Shown one piece after another: positions 6,880 through 15,092 of a stretch of 19,331 nt of DNA. How positions within the stretch are numbered: the stretch's first letter is position 1; the number at the start of each line of letters is the position of its first letter. This stretch comes from an uncultured Megamonas sp. Lineage in GTDB: Bacteria > Bacillota > Negativicutes > Selenomonadales > Selenomonadaceae. The notes under the pieces were generated by a model, which was given only the letters and a program-made list of their open reading frames with translations, had not been told where the DNA came from and did no database searches. The DNA lies in contig USIX01000024.1 in assembly GCA_900554895.1 (NCBI GenBank), positions 1 to 19,331 on the forward strand, written 5' to 3'. Both the position numbers and the translations under genes were made by a program.

Positions 6880-7665
6880 GTGGCCGAAAAATTAAAATTG
6901 TACGGATTTAATAATCTGACGAAATCTTTAAGTTTCAATATTTATGATGTTTGTTACGCAAAGACACCGCGTGAACAGCATGATTATATAAAATATATCG
7001 ATCAGCAGTACAACTCGGAACGATTGACGAAAATTTTAACTAATGTAGCAGAAATGATAGGAGCACGCGTGCTTAATGTTTCCAGTCAGGATTATGATCC
7101 GCAAGGCGCCAGTGTAACTATTCTTCTGGCTGATGAAAATATGCGTCCCTGCAAAAAAAATGATGAAGAAACGGAAAAAGCTGAAATCATCTTGGCTCAC
7201 CTGGACAAAAGTCATATTACGGTGCATACGTATCCTGAATATCATCCGGAGACGAGCATTGCAACATTCAGAGTTGATATTGATGTGTCTACATGCGGTG
7301 AAATCACGCCGCTCAGTACGCTTGATTATTTAATAGGCAATTTTGATTCGGATATCATAACGATGGATTACCGTGTACGCGGTTTTACGCGCGATGTACG
7401 CGGGCGTAAACTGTTTATGGATCATAAAATAACATCCATTCAGGATTATATTATGCCGGATACGCTTTTAAAATATGATGCCGTGGATATAAATGTATAT
7501 CAGGCCAATCTGTTTCATACCAGAATGCTGATAAAGGAACTTGATTTGAGCAACTATCTTTTTAATACGGATATTTATGAAATTCCTCCAAAAACACGTT
7601 TGATTATAAATAATCGTCTGCGCCAGGAAATGATTGAAATTTTCAGCGGCAGCAATGTTTTCTAA
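6880..7665 (+). CDS. speD: S-adenosylmethionine decarboxylase proenzyme (E. coli-type)
   Basis: SpeD is a pyruvoyl enzyme that makes decarboxylated SAM, the aminopropyl donor for spermidine. The 261-aa product is collinear with the E. coli-type (class 1a, about 264 aa) proenzyme rather than the short B. subtilis-type (about 125 aa). Visible blocks are [23 protein letters not shown], then [13 protein letters not shown], the self-cleavage site LDKSH (Lys110/Ser111, Ser111 becoming the pyruvoyl group), HTYPEYHPE and VDVSTCG-like DVSTCG (Cys139), and [13 protein letters not shown]. The start is GTG at 6880, chosen because AAAAGGAT lies about 9 nt before it and AEKLKLYGF aligns with the family N-terminus. 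It is followed 17 bp later by the decarboxylase gene. Confidence 0.95.
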   Translation: MAEKLKLYGFNNLTKSLSFNIYDVCYAKTPREQHDYIKYIDQQYNSERLTKILTNVAEMIGARVLNVSSQDYDPQGASVTILLADENMRPCKKNDEETEKAEIILAHLDKSHITVHTYPEYHPETSIATFRVDIDVSTCGEITPLSTLDYLIGNFDSDIITMDYRVRGFTRDVRGRKLFMDHKITSIQDYIMPDTLLKYDAVDINVYQANLFHTRMLIKELDLSNYLFNTDIYEIPPKTRLIINNRLRQEMIEIFSGSNVF

Positions 7666-7682
7666 ATAAATGATAAGGGCTG

Positions 7683-9143
7683 GTGATATTATTGGATAGA
7701 CAAGCACAAAAACGTATGCCTGTATTTGAGGCTCTGGAAAAATTTAAAAAGATGAGAGTCGTGCCGTTTGATGTTCCCGGACATAAAAGAGGTCGGGGCA
7801 ATAAGGCCTTATTAAATTTTTTGGGTGAAAAATGTTTATCCGTAGATGTAAATTCCATGAAACCACTCGATAATCTGTGTCATCCCGTGTCCGTGATAAA
7901 GGAAGCGGAAGAACTCGCCGCTGATGCTTTCGGAGCCCAACATGCCTTTTTTATGGTGGGAGGCACTACTTCTGCCGTACAGACTATGATTTTAACGGCA
8001 TGTAAACGCGGTGACAAAATCATTCTGCCGCGCAATGTGCACAGAAGTGCCATAAATGCTATGATACTTTGCGGTGCCGTTCCTATATATATAAATCCAC
8101 AGATGGATAAACAGCTGGGTATCTCTCTCGGCATGTCCGTCGACGATGTGAAAAAAGCCATACGGGAAAATCCGGATGCAAAAGCAGTTCTTGTTAATAA
8201 TCCCACTTATTACGGTATATGTTCTAATTTAAAAGAAATTATCAAGGTGGCGCATGAGCACAATATGATGGTACTGGCCGACGAAGCGCACGGTACGCAT
8301 TTTTATTTCAATCACCGTCTGCCTCAGGCGGCAATTCATGCCGGAGCCGATATGGCGGCCGTAAGCATGCACAAGTCGGGCGGTTCCCTCACGCAGAGTT
8401 CTTTTCTGCTTATTGGACCGAATGTGAAGGCGGGCTACGTTCATCAGATTATCAATCTGACTCAGACAACGAGCGGCTCATATCTTTTAATGTCAAGCCT
8501 TGATATTTCCCGTTCCAATCTTGCTGTACACGGAGCGGAAATTTTCGATTTTGTAATTGATTTGGTTGATTATGCGCGTCAGGAAATTAATAATATAGGC
8601 GATTATTATGCCTATGCCGATGAAAAAATCAACAAAGACAGCGTATATGATTTCGATATTACGAAACTTGCCATATATACTCTGCCTATCGGTCTTGCTG
8701 GTATCGAGGTTTATGACCTTCTGCGCGATGAATACGATATTCAGGCGGAATTCGGCGATATCGGCAATCTTCTGGCATATGTGTCGGTCGGCGACAGGGC
8801 AAAGGATATTGAACGTCTCGTAAGTGCGCTGGCTGAAATACGCCGTAATTATAAAAAAGACCATAAGGGCATGCTGGAAGCGGAGTACATCAGTCCGAAA
8901 GTGATGTGTGCGCCACAGGACGCTTTTTACAGCGATAAGGAATCCCTGCCGCTTGACGACAGCTGCGGCAGAGTATGCAGTGAATTCGTCATGTGCTATC
9001 CGCCGGGTATTCCTATTTTGGCACCGGGAGAGCTTATTACACCGGAAATTCTTGAATATATTCATTATGCCAAAGATAAGGGCTGCTCCATGACAGGTCC
9101 GGAGGATATGGAAATAAAACGTTTAAATGTTATTAAGGAGTGA
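7683..9143 (+). CDS. speA: Orn/Lys/Arg decarboxylase, probably arginine decarboxylase
   Basis: This is a PLP-dependent basic amino acid decarboxylase of the AAT-like fold, of the compact type of about 490 aa found in Gram-positive bacteria (B. subtilis SpeA/YaaO-like). The 486-aa product shows PFDVPGHKRGRG (28-39), the DEAHGTHF motif (Asp200, His203), the PLP lysine in SMHKSGGSLTQSS (Lys231), and the C-terminal CYPPGIPILAPGE (438-450). Family alone does not separate Arg, Lys and Orn specificity. Agmatinase two genes downstream argues for arginine to agmatine. Start: GTG at 7683 or TTG at 7692. The AAGGG at 7675-7679 is too close to the GTG, and GGTGA at 7682-7686 would serve the TTG, so the exact start is uncertain by 3 codons. 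Confidence 0.88.
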   Translation: MILLDRQAQKRMPVFEALEKFKKMRVVPFDVPGHKRGRGNKALLNFLGEKCLSVDVNSMKPLDNLCHPVSVIKEAEELAADAFGAQHAFFMVGGTTSAVQTMILTACKRGDKIILPRNVHRSAINAMILCGAVPIYINPQMDKQLGISLGMSVDDVKKAIRENPDAKAVLVNNPTYYGICSNLKEIIKVAHEHNMMVLADEAHGTHFYFNHRLPQAAIHAGADMAAVSMHKSGGSLTQSSFLLIGPNVKAGYVHQIINLTQTTSGSYLLMSSLDISRSNLAVHGAEIFDFVIDLVDYARQEINNIGDYYAYADEKINKDSVYDFDITKLAIYTLPIGLAGIEVYDLLRDEYDIQAEFGDIGNLLAYVSVGDRAKDIERLVSALAEIRRNYKKDHKGMLEAEYISPKVMCAPQDAFYSDKESLPLDDSCGRVCSEFVMCYPPGIPILAPGELITPEILEYIHYAKDKGCSMTGPEDMEIKRLNVIKE

Positions 9144-9151
9144 AGTGATAA

Positions 9152-10012
9152 ATGGATTTATGGTTCAGCGAGTTTCATACACCGTATGTTAAATTTTCCA
9201 TACAAATAGATAAACAGCTTTACAGCGAACAGACTGAATTTCAGCGCATAGATATTTTGCAGTCGAAAGAATTCGGCCGCATGATGGTTTTAGACGGCTA
9301 TGTAATGCTGACGGAAAAAGATGAATTCATTTATCATGAAATGATTGTGCACGTACCGATGGCGGTTCATCCCAATGCCAGACGGATTTTAATTATCGGC
9401 GGCGGTGACGGCGGCGCTGTACGTGAACTTATGCGTTATAAAAATGTAGAGTCGGTCGATTTGGTCGAAATAGATGAACGTGTCGTAGAAATTTCCCGTC
9501 AGTTTCTGCCGCAGACAGCTTGCGGATTTGACGACCCAAGAATACATCTTTTTTTTGAGGACGGGCTGAAATTCATCCGTCACTGTGAAAACGAGTATGA
9601 TTTGATAATCGTGGATTCCACCGACCCGTTCGGTCCGGGTGAAGGATTGTTTACCAAAGAGTTTTATGGTAATTGTTATAAAGCCTTGAAAGAAGACGGC
9701 ATCATGGTAAATCAGCATGAGAGCCCGTTTTATGATGAAGATGCGTTTGCTATGCAAAGAGCGCATCAGCGCATTGTCAAATCGTTCCCGATAAGCAGAG
9801 TGTATCAGGCGCATATTCCGACGTATCCTTCGGGACACTGGCTGTTCGGATTTGCTTCCAAAAAATATCATCCTACCATGGATTTTGATGCGAAAAAATG
9901 GAATGAGCTTAAAATCAAGACGAGATATTATAATGCCAATCTGCACAATGCGTCGTTTGCCCTGCCAAATTATGTAGAGGAGTTAATGGAAGATGTTGAA
10001 GAAAAACGTTGA
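9152..10012 (+). CDS. speE: Spermidine synthase (polyamine aminopropyltransferase)
   Basis: SpeE moves the aminopropyl group from decarboxylated SAM to putrescine, yielding spermidine and methylthioadenosine. The 286-aa product has the family blocks FQRIDILQSKEFGRMMVLDG (30-49), the nucleotide motif ILIIGGGDGGAVREL (79-93), VEIDERVVE (105-113), and the active-site loop DSTDPFGPGEGLF (155-167; Asp155 and Asp158 are the usual amine-binding acids), then QHESPFY. The length is usual for bacterial enzymes. ATG at 9152 follows TTAAGGAG and the end of the decarboxylase gene by 8 bp. Its 3' end overlaps speB by 20 bp. The pairing with SpeD confirms the role. Confidence 0.95.
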   Translation: MDLWFSEFHTPYVKFSIQIDKQLYSEQTEFQRIDILQSKEFGRMMVLDGYVMLTEKDEFIYHEMIVHVPMAVHPNARRILIIGGGDGGAVRELMRYKNVESVDLVEIDERVVEISRQFLPQTACGFDDPRIHLFFEDGLKFIRHCENEYDLIIVDSTDPFGPGEGLFTKEFYGNCYKALKEDGIMVNQHESPFYDEDAFAMQRAHQRIVKSFPISRVYQAHIPTYPSGHWLFGFASKKYHPTMDFDAKKWNELKIKTRYYNANLHNASFALPNYVEELMEDVEEKR

Positions 10013-10862
10013 AACATTTTTAGGCTGTGATAAAGATTTTGAAGAAGCAAAGATAGTTTTATTCGGAGCACCGTTTGACTCCACCACTTCATATCGTCCC
10101 GGCACTCGTTTCGCCAGTCGTACCATGCGAGCTGAAAGTTATGGACTGGAAACGTACAGTCCGTATCTTGACCTTGATTTGGAAGATGCTTTCGTTTTTG
10201 ACGGCGGTGATTTGGAACTGCCGTTCGGCAGTGTGGAAAATGCGCTTGAGGATATTGAAGAGTTCACGCAGAAAATCATTGACTGCAATAAAATACCGCT
10301 TATGGTCGGAGGCGAACATCTCGTAACGCTCGGCGCTGTTCGTGCCGTTGCGGCAAAATATCCTGAGCTTCATATAATTCATTTTGATGCTCATGCTGAT
10401 TTGCGCGATGATTATCTCGGTGCGAAACTGTCCCATGCTACTGTATTGCACCGTGTCTGGGATATTGTCGGCGACGGCAGAATTTTCCAGTTCGGTATCA
10501 GAAGCGGTGAAAGAGCGGAATTTATCTGGGGTAAAGACCATGTGAAAACGCAGCGGTTCAATTTTGAACATTTGAAGGAAACGGTGGAGGCATTAAAAGG
10601 AAAACCGGTGTATTTCACTGTTGACCTTGATGTGCTTGATGCTGCCGTATTTCCCGGAACAGGTACACCGGAAGCAGGCGGCGTATCCTTTGACGAACTG
10701 CGCCGTGCCATGAAGATTGTTGCTGAAAACTGCAATATCGTCGGTACGGATATGGTGGAGCTTTCGCCGCCGTATGACCAGAGCGGCATATCCACGGCAA
10801 CGGCTTTAAAATTACTGCGTGAATATCTGCTCGTTTTAGATTATAATATAAATAGCAAATAA
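9993..10862 (+). CDS. speB: Agmatinase
   Basis: SpeB hydrolyses agmatine to putrescine and urea, and belongs to the binuclear-manganese ureohydrolases. The 289-aa product has all the expected ligands: His109 in GGEHLVTLG, Asp132-His134-Asp136 in FDAHADLR, and Asp211/Asp213 in TVDLDVLD, plus the SHAT segment (147-150) and Glu227 in GTPEAGG. Length is typical. The ATG at 9993 lies inside speE with GAGGAG about 10 nt upstream, so translation is probably coupled. Together with the upstream decarboxylase it completes arginine to putrescine. Other ureohydrolases (guanidinobutyrase, formiminoglutamase) are possible by family but unlikely in this context. Confidence 0.93.
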   Translation: MLKKNVETFLGCDKDFEEAKIVLFGAPFDSTTSYRPGTRFASRTMRAESYGLETYSPYLDLDLEDAFVFDGGDLELPFGSVENALEDIEEFTQKIIDCNKIPLMVGGEHLVTLGAVRAVAAKYPELHIIHFDAHADLRDDYLGAKLSHATVLHRVWDIVGDGRIFQFGIRSGERAEFIWGKDHVKTQRFNFEHLKETVEALKGKPVYFTVDLDVLDAAVFPGTGTPEAGGVSFDELRRAMKIVAENCNIVGTDMVELSPPYDQSGISTATALKLLREYLLVLDYNINSK

Positions 10863-10887
10863 CACATACAAGGGGGAATTACCTAAA

Positions 10888-12087
10888 ATGGGAAAAGCTT
10901 TAATTATCGGCTGCGGTGGTGTAGCCAGCGTTACAATTCACAAATGCTGTCAAAATAGTGATGTTTTTGAGGAAATCTGCATTGCCAGCCGTACAAAAAG
11001 CAAATGCGACGCTCTGAAGGAAAAACTCAGCGGCGGTAAGACGAAAATAACTACGGCTCAGGTTGATGCTGATGATGTGAACCAGCTCATCAATCTTATC
11101 AATGAAGTAAAACCAGATGTAGTAATCAATCTTGCGCTTCCGTATCAGGATTTGACGATTATGGATGCCTGTCTTGCCACGAAGGTTCATTATCTCGATA
11201 CGGCAAACTATGAACCGCTTGATACGGCAAAATTTGAATATAAATGGCAGTGGGCATACCGTGAACGTTTTGAAAAAGCAGGCCTTACGGCAGTTCTCGG
11301 CTGCGGTTTCGACCCGGGTGTAACGGGCGTATTTTCCGCTTATGCCTTAAAACATGAATTTGACGAAATAAATTATATTGATATTCTCGACTGCAATGCC
11401 GGCGACCACGGTTATCCGTTCGCAACGAATTTCAATCCGGAAATCAATATCCGTGAAGTATCCGCTAACGGCAGCTATTGGGAAGACGGTCACTGGGTGG
11501 AAACAAAACCGATGGAAATAAAACGCGTTTACAATTTCCCGGAAGTCGGCGAGAAGGATATGTATTTATTGCATCATGAAGAACTGGAATCACTCGGCAT
11601 CAATATTCCGGGCATCAAACGCATCCGTTTCTTCATGACTTTCGGACAGAGTTATTTAACACATTTAAAATGTCTGGAAAATGTTGGCATGACTTCCATT
11701 GAACCGATTGAATTCGAAGGCAAGAAAATCGTGCCGCTCCAGTTCCTCAAAGCCGTTCTGCCGGACCCTGCAAGCCTCGGTCCTCGCACAGTAGGCAAGA
11801 CGAATATCGGCTGTATCTTCCAGGGCAAAAAAGACGGCAAAGACAAAGTATATTATCTGTACAATGTCTGCGACCATCAGGAATGCTATAAGGAAGTCGG
11901 TTCTCAGGCTGTTTCCTATACAACCGGCGTTCCGGCAATGATTGGCGCAATGCTGATTATGAACGGTCAGTGGAGAAAACCGGGCGTATACAACGTAGAA
12001 GAATTTGACCCGGACCCGTTCATGGATGCACTCAATAAATGGGGACTTCCGTGGAAAGAAAGCTTTAACCCGGATTTAGTAGATTAA
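10888..12087 (+). CDS. Saccharopine dehydrogenase family protein, probable carboxynorspermidine dehydrogenase
   Basis: The 399-aa product has an N-terminal Rossmann fold (GCGGVASV, 8-15), IASRTKSKC after the second strand, a VINLALPYQD block (79-88) and GCGFDPGVTGVF (138-149). This is the LYS1/saccharopine reductase family in its carboxynorspermidine dehydrogenase (CASDH) form. CASDH reductively condenses aspartate semialdehyde with putrescine or diaminopropane, giving carboxyspermidine or carboxynorspermidine. The operon context supports polyamine over lysine metabolism. Its usual partner, carboxynorspermidine decarboxylase (nspC), is absent here. AAGGGGG precedes the ATG; the gap to speB is 25 bp and a terminator follows. 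Exact substrate is inferred. Confidence 0.82.
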   Translation: MGKALIIGCGGVASVTIHKCCQNSDVFEEICIASRTKSKCDALKEKLSGGKTKITTAQVDADDVNQLINLINEVKPDVVINLALPYQDLTIMDACLATKVHYLDTANYEPLDTAKFEYKWQWAYRERFEKAGLTAVLGCGFDPGVTGVFSAYALKHEFDEINYIDILDCNAGDHGYPFATNFNPEINIREVSANGSYWEDGHWVETKPMEIKRVYNFPEVGEKDMYLLHHEELESLGINIPGIKRIRFFMTFGQSYLTHLKCLENVGMTSIEPIEFEGKKIVPLQFLKAVLPDPASLGPRTVGKTNIGCIFQGKKDGKDKVYYLYNVCDHQECYKEVGSQAVSYTTGVPAMIGAMLIMNGQWRKPGVYNVEEFDPDPFMDALNKWGLPWKESFNPDLVD

Positions 12088-12110
12088 TTTAATATAATTC
12101 AGACAAAAAA

Positions 12111-12142
12111 GCAGACATATTTCCGTATGTCTGCTTTTTTTT
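12111..12142 (+). terminator. Intrinsic terminator of the polyamine operon
   Basis: GCAGACATA (12111-12119) pairs perfectly with TATGTCTGC (12126-12134) around a 6-nt loop and is followed by eight T. It starts 24 bp after the CASDH stop and ends the operon. Confidence 0.93.
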
Positions 12143-12170
12143 ATTATTGCCGGCATAAAAAAGCAAATTT

Positions 12171-12189
12171 ATTTCCATATGCTGGAAAT
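12171..12189. promoter_or_regulatory. Operator-like dyad ATTTCCA-N5-TGGAAAT
   Basis: A perfect 7-5-7 inverted repeat, 65 bp upstream of the PRD regulator start. An extended -10 (TG-A-TATAAA, 12201-12209) lies just downstream, so the dyad covers the -35 region. Possible autoregulatory operator; inference only. Confidence 0.4.
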
Positions 12190-12200
12190 GATTTAATCTA

Positions 12201-12209
12201 TGATATAAA
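12201..12209 (+). promoter_or_regulatory. Candidate extended -10 promoter of the PRD regulator gene
   Basis: TGATATAAA gives TG-N-TATAAA. A second extended -10, TGATACAAT, ends at 12227. Neither has a good -35, which fits an activator- or repressor-controlled promoter but does not prove it. Confidence 0.35.
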
Positions 12210-12253
12210 TCTAAATTTTGATACAATTTAATCAAGTTAAGGAGAGGTCATAG

Positions 12254-14176
12254 ATGGTAAAGGTTAATAAACGTAGTGAAAAAATATTCAACATATTAAA
12301 AAGCAATCCGAGCGGAACGACAATATCGTACCTTTCACGCCAATTAGGCGTTTCTTCCAGAACAATACGCTCTGATATGAAACTGCTGCAGGAAGCTTTA
12401 AATTGCTACGGTGTAGAAATCACTTCCAATCCTAGCAAATGCTATAAAATAAGCAATTTAAAAAAAATCAGTAGTATAGAGCATTCACTATTTCAGGAAA
12501 ATGACAGCAGTATGGAAAGTTCACAACAGCGGGTAAACTATATTATTTGCCGGCTGCTGGAAAATTCTTTTTCCGACGCAACTGTTACACAGGCGGATTT
12601 GGCAGATGAGATGTTTATCAGCCTGTCTACATTAAAGTCGCATTTAAATGAAGTTAAAGCCGATTTGCAAAAATATGATTTGAAGATTGTGCAGTACAAA
12701 AACAAAGGCATAAAAATCATCGGCAGTGAAATTAAGCTGCGTTACTGTATTTCTGAATATTTGAGTATATACACTATGAGTACTTTTTATGAAAAAATTT
12801 TTTCTGATGTTAATTTAATAATACTAGACAGAATAATTAGAAAGATTTTACAAGAAAAAAATTTGCAACTGACAGACGATGCGAAAGAAAATCTGTGTAT
12901 TCATACAGCAATAGCTGTACAGCGTTTTAAATGCAATAAGAATATTTCGTATCCGGCGAGTGTAACGAATAAAATTGAAAATACTTTTGAATATACGGTA
13001 GCTAAAGAGATTGTAGAACAGATATATGTTCAGCTCAGTATAGACCTGTCCTGTGCGGAAGTTTACTATATAACACAATGTCTGCTTGCCAGCAAAAAAA
13101 TATTTGATACGGGTGAAGCGACGGATAATGCGCATGTCAAAGAACTGGTAAATATCATCTTGCAGGAAATACGCGACAATTTATCCATAGACTTTACCAA
13201 TGATGAATATTTGCTAGACGGATTGACTTTGCATCTGAATATTGCATTGACACGAATTCAGTTTCAGATGAATATTCGCAATGAATTGTTGGAAACGATA
13301 AAAAATGATTATCCGCTGGCTTTTCAAATGGGAGTAATTGCCGGAAACGTAGTGCAGAAATACGATAATATAAAAATCAATGAGAATGAAATCGGTTATA
13401 TAGCACTGCATTTCGGAGCGGCTATCAGCAGAAAGGGAATTAAGGAAACAGTCAAATCAAAGAAAATAATCATCGTGTGCTCATCCGGTCTTGGAATGTC
13501 CGTACTTTTGAAAACAAAAGTAGAGGAGCATTTTCATAAACGGCTTGATATTGTCAAACTGCTGCCGGGTTATGAGGTAACAGACAGTATTGTCGATAAA
13601 GTGGATTTCGTTTTAACTACCGTTCCGTTGAAAAATATAGACTCAAGCAAAGTTATCAAGACAAATCACATACTGCGTCCGGATGACTTTGAAGTAATTG
13701 AAAACAGGATTTTCAAAGAAAACTTTATTGATAAAGAAGAAATGAAGAAATTTTTTGATGAAAGTAATTTTTATATTGATAAGGATTTCAACACGAAAGA
13801 GGAGTGTATTGAGTTTTTAACGAGTGAAGCCGTAAGCAAAAATCTGCTGACGGAAAAAGCGAAACAATCCGTATTTGAAAGAGAAGAAATGTCCTCTACA
13901 GAAATAGGCCATTTGGCGGCAATACCGCATACTTTATACAACGAACAGGGAAAATCATTTATCTCCATATTGGTATTAAATAAGCCGATATTATGGAATG
14001 AGTTTTTTGTACAGGTGGTTTTTCTGCTGAATGTGAATAAAAATAAGGTTAATTTGTGGAAACCGATGTTTTTAAATCTATTCACTTACATTAAAAAGAA
14101 AAAAGGCATTGATTCTTTGCTGAAAAACAAATCATACAGTTTATTTATCAAAGAATTTATAGATACATTCGATTAA
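12254..14176 (+). CDS. PRD-domain transcriptional regulator with PTS IIB- and IIA-like domains (MtlR/LicR type, BglG superfamily)
   Basis: A 640-aa regulator of PTS operons. Domains in order: N-terminal winged HTH (about 7-60, ILKSNPSGTTISYLSRQLGVSSRTIRSDM), a second HTH of the Mga/HTH_11 kind (about 95-155, ADLADEMFISLSTLKSHL), PRD1 (about 185-285), PRD2 (about 295-395), a galactitol-type IIB-like domain with Cys409 in IIVCSSGLGMS, and a IIA-like domain with His559 in LAAIPHT. PRD2 keeps both phospho-histidine positions (His327 in LTLHLNIALTR, His386 in YIALHFGAA). PRD1 has His217, but the second position is YYITQCLLA, without His. HTH rather than an RNA-binding CAT domain suggests a DNA-binding activator controlled by phosphorylation. 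It lies directly upstream of the IIA gene, the likely target. GGAGAGG precedes the ATG. Confidence 0.92.
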   Translation: MVKVNKRSEKIFNILKSNPSGTTISYLSRQLGVSSRTIRSDMKLLQEALNCYGVEITSNPSKCYKISNLKKISSIEHSLFQENDSSMESSQQRVNYIICRLLENSFSDATVTQADLADEMFISLSTLKSHLNEVKADLQKYDLKIVQYKNKGIKIIGSEIKLRYCISEYLSIYTMSTFYEKIFSDVNLIILDRIIRKILQEKNLQLTDDAKENLCIHTAIAVQRFKCNKNISYPASVTNKIENTFEYTVAKEIVEQIYVQLSIDLSCAEVYYITQCLLASKKIFDTGEATDNAHVKELVNIILQEIRDNLSIDFTNDEYLLDGLTLHLNIALTRIQFQMNIRNELLETIKNDYPLAFQMGVIAGNVVQKYDNIKINENEIGYIALHFGAAISRKGIKETVKSKKIIIVCSSGLGMSVLLKTKVEEHFHKRLDIVKLLPGYEVTDSIVDKVDFVLTTVPLKNIDSSKVIKTNHILRPDDFEVIENRIFKENFIDKEEMKKFFDESNFYIDKDFNTKEECIEFLTSEAVSKNLLTEKAKQSVFEREEMSSTEIGHLAAIPHTLYNEQGKSFISILVLNKPILWNEFFVQVVFLLNVNKNKVNLWKPMFLNLFTYIKKKKGIDSLLKNKSYSLFIKEFIDTFD

Positions 14177-14188
14177 TTTATTTTGTGA

Positions 14189-14216
14189 AAACTTATTGAT
14201 GAAAAATCAATAGTTT
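14189..14216. promoter_or_regulatory. Dyad upstream of the PTS genes
   Basis: AAAC-t-TATTGAT (14189-14200) pairs with ATCAATAGTTT (14206-14216) around GAAAA, 11 bp with one bulge. No T-run follows, so it is not a clear terminator of the regulator gene. It may be an operator or 5' leader hairpin of the PTS operon. Confidence 0.35.
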
Positions 14217-14252
14217 CAATATTAATATCCTACATAAAGGAGGGAAGAATTG

Positions 14253-14717
14253 ATGGATATTACTTTAAAAAATGAATTGATTTTGCTCGATGTGGAAGCA
14301 CAAAATCAGTTCAATCTGCTGGAAAAGGTAGCAGAAAATCTTCATCAATTGGGTTATGTAAAAGATACTTACAAAAATGCTGTTATTGAAAGGGAGAAGG
14401 TTTTCGCTACGGGACTGCCGACGCTTATGGGCGGCGTGGCAATACCGCATACGGATATTCAACATGTAAATACGCCGGCAATCAGTATTGCACGTTTAAA
14501 AAATCCTGTTGATTTTGTAATAATGGGTGATGATACTGCTACGGTTGCAGTTGATTTGATTTTTATGCTGGCAATGAAAGAAGAACATGCTCAGTTGGAA
14601 CTTCTGCAAAGTCTTATGGGTATTTTGCAAGATGAAGAAGCCTTAAGTTTCATAAAAAAAGCGCAGACAAAAGAGGATATCAGAAAATTTGTCAGCGAAA
14701 AGTTACAGATAGCTTAA
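14253..14717 (+). CDS. PTS sugar transporter subunit IIA, galactitol/fructose type
   Basis: The cytosolic phosphocarrier of the PTS, passing phosphate from HPr to IIB. The 154-aa product belongs to the PTS EIIA type-2 (fructose/mannitol/galactitol) family. The phosphorylated histidine is His66 in GGVAIPHTDIQHV; FATGLPT (51-57) and the C-terminal KAQTKEDIRKFV segment also fit. A TTG at 14250 is in frame, but AAGGAGG lies 9 nt before the ATG at 14253, so the ATG is chosen. It is 76 bp after the PRD regulator and 52 bp before IIB. Single-domain IIA, IIB and IIC genes in this order are typical of the galactitol family. Confidence 0.93.
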   Translation: MDITLKNELILLDVEAQNQFNLLEKVAENLHQLGYVKDTYKNAVIEREKVFATGLPTLMGGVAIPHTDIQHVNTPAISIARLKNPVDFVIMGDDTATVAVDLIFMLAMKEEHAQLELLQSLMGILQDEEALSFIKKAQTKEDIRKFVSEKLQIA

Positions 14718-14769
14718 TAAATTGTTTATTAAATTTTAATTTTAAAATAAGAATAGGAGTGTATTTATT

Positions 14770-15057
14770 ATGGAAAAGAAAGTTGTATTGGTTGCATGTG
14801 GTACAGGTATTGCTACTTCGACGGTTGTTAATGATGCGGTTACTAAATTGGCAAAAGCCAATAATATTCCGGTGGAAATCATTCAGTGCAAAATGATGGA
14901 AGTACCGGGTTATGCAGACCGTGCAAATCTGCTTATTACTACTACGGTTGCCGATAAAAGCAAATATAAATTCCCGGTAATAAATGCAAGAGCTTTTCTT
15001 ACAGGTATCGGTCTTGATAAAACGAAAGAAGAAATCTTGGCAGAATTAAAGAAATAA
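14770..15057 (+). CDS. PTS sugar transporter subunit IIB, galactitol type
   Basis: A 95-aa IIB protein, which takes phosphate from IIA and passes it to the substrate at IIC. The phospho-cysteine is Cys10 in VLVACGTGIATSTVVND, the hallmark of GatB-like IIB. Length matches the family (about 95 aa). AGGAGTG precedes the ATG. It is 35 bp before IIC. A homologous IIB-like module is found inside the PRD regulator (Cys409). Confidence 0.94.
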   Translation: MEKKVVLVACGTGIATSTVVNDAVTKLAKANNIPVEIIQCKMMEVPGYADRANLLITTTVADKSKYKFPVINARAFLTGIGLDKTKEEILAELKK

Positions 15058-15092
15058 CAAATACAGAAAATAAATGAGGGGGTAAATTTGTT

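Noticed and set aside
8493..9065. Long open frame (190 codons) on the minus strand opposite the decarboxylase gene
   Set aside because: It is antisense to a gene with clear family motifs, shows no recognisable domain and no matching ribosome site; taken as a shadow.
9389..9946. Open frame of 185 codons on the minus strand opposite speE
   Set aside because: Antisense to an unambiguous spermidine synthase; composition (rich in Ile, Phe, Arg) is that of a reverse-complement shadow.
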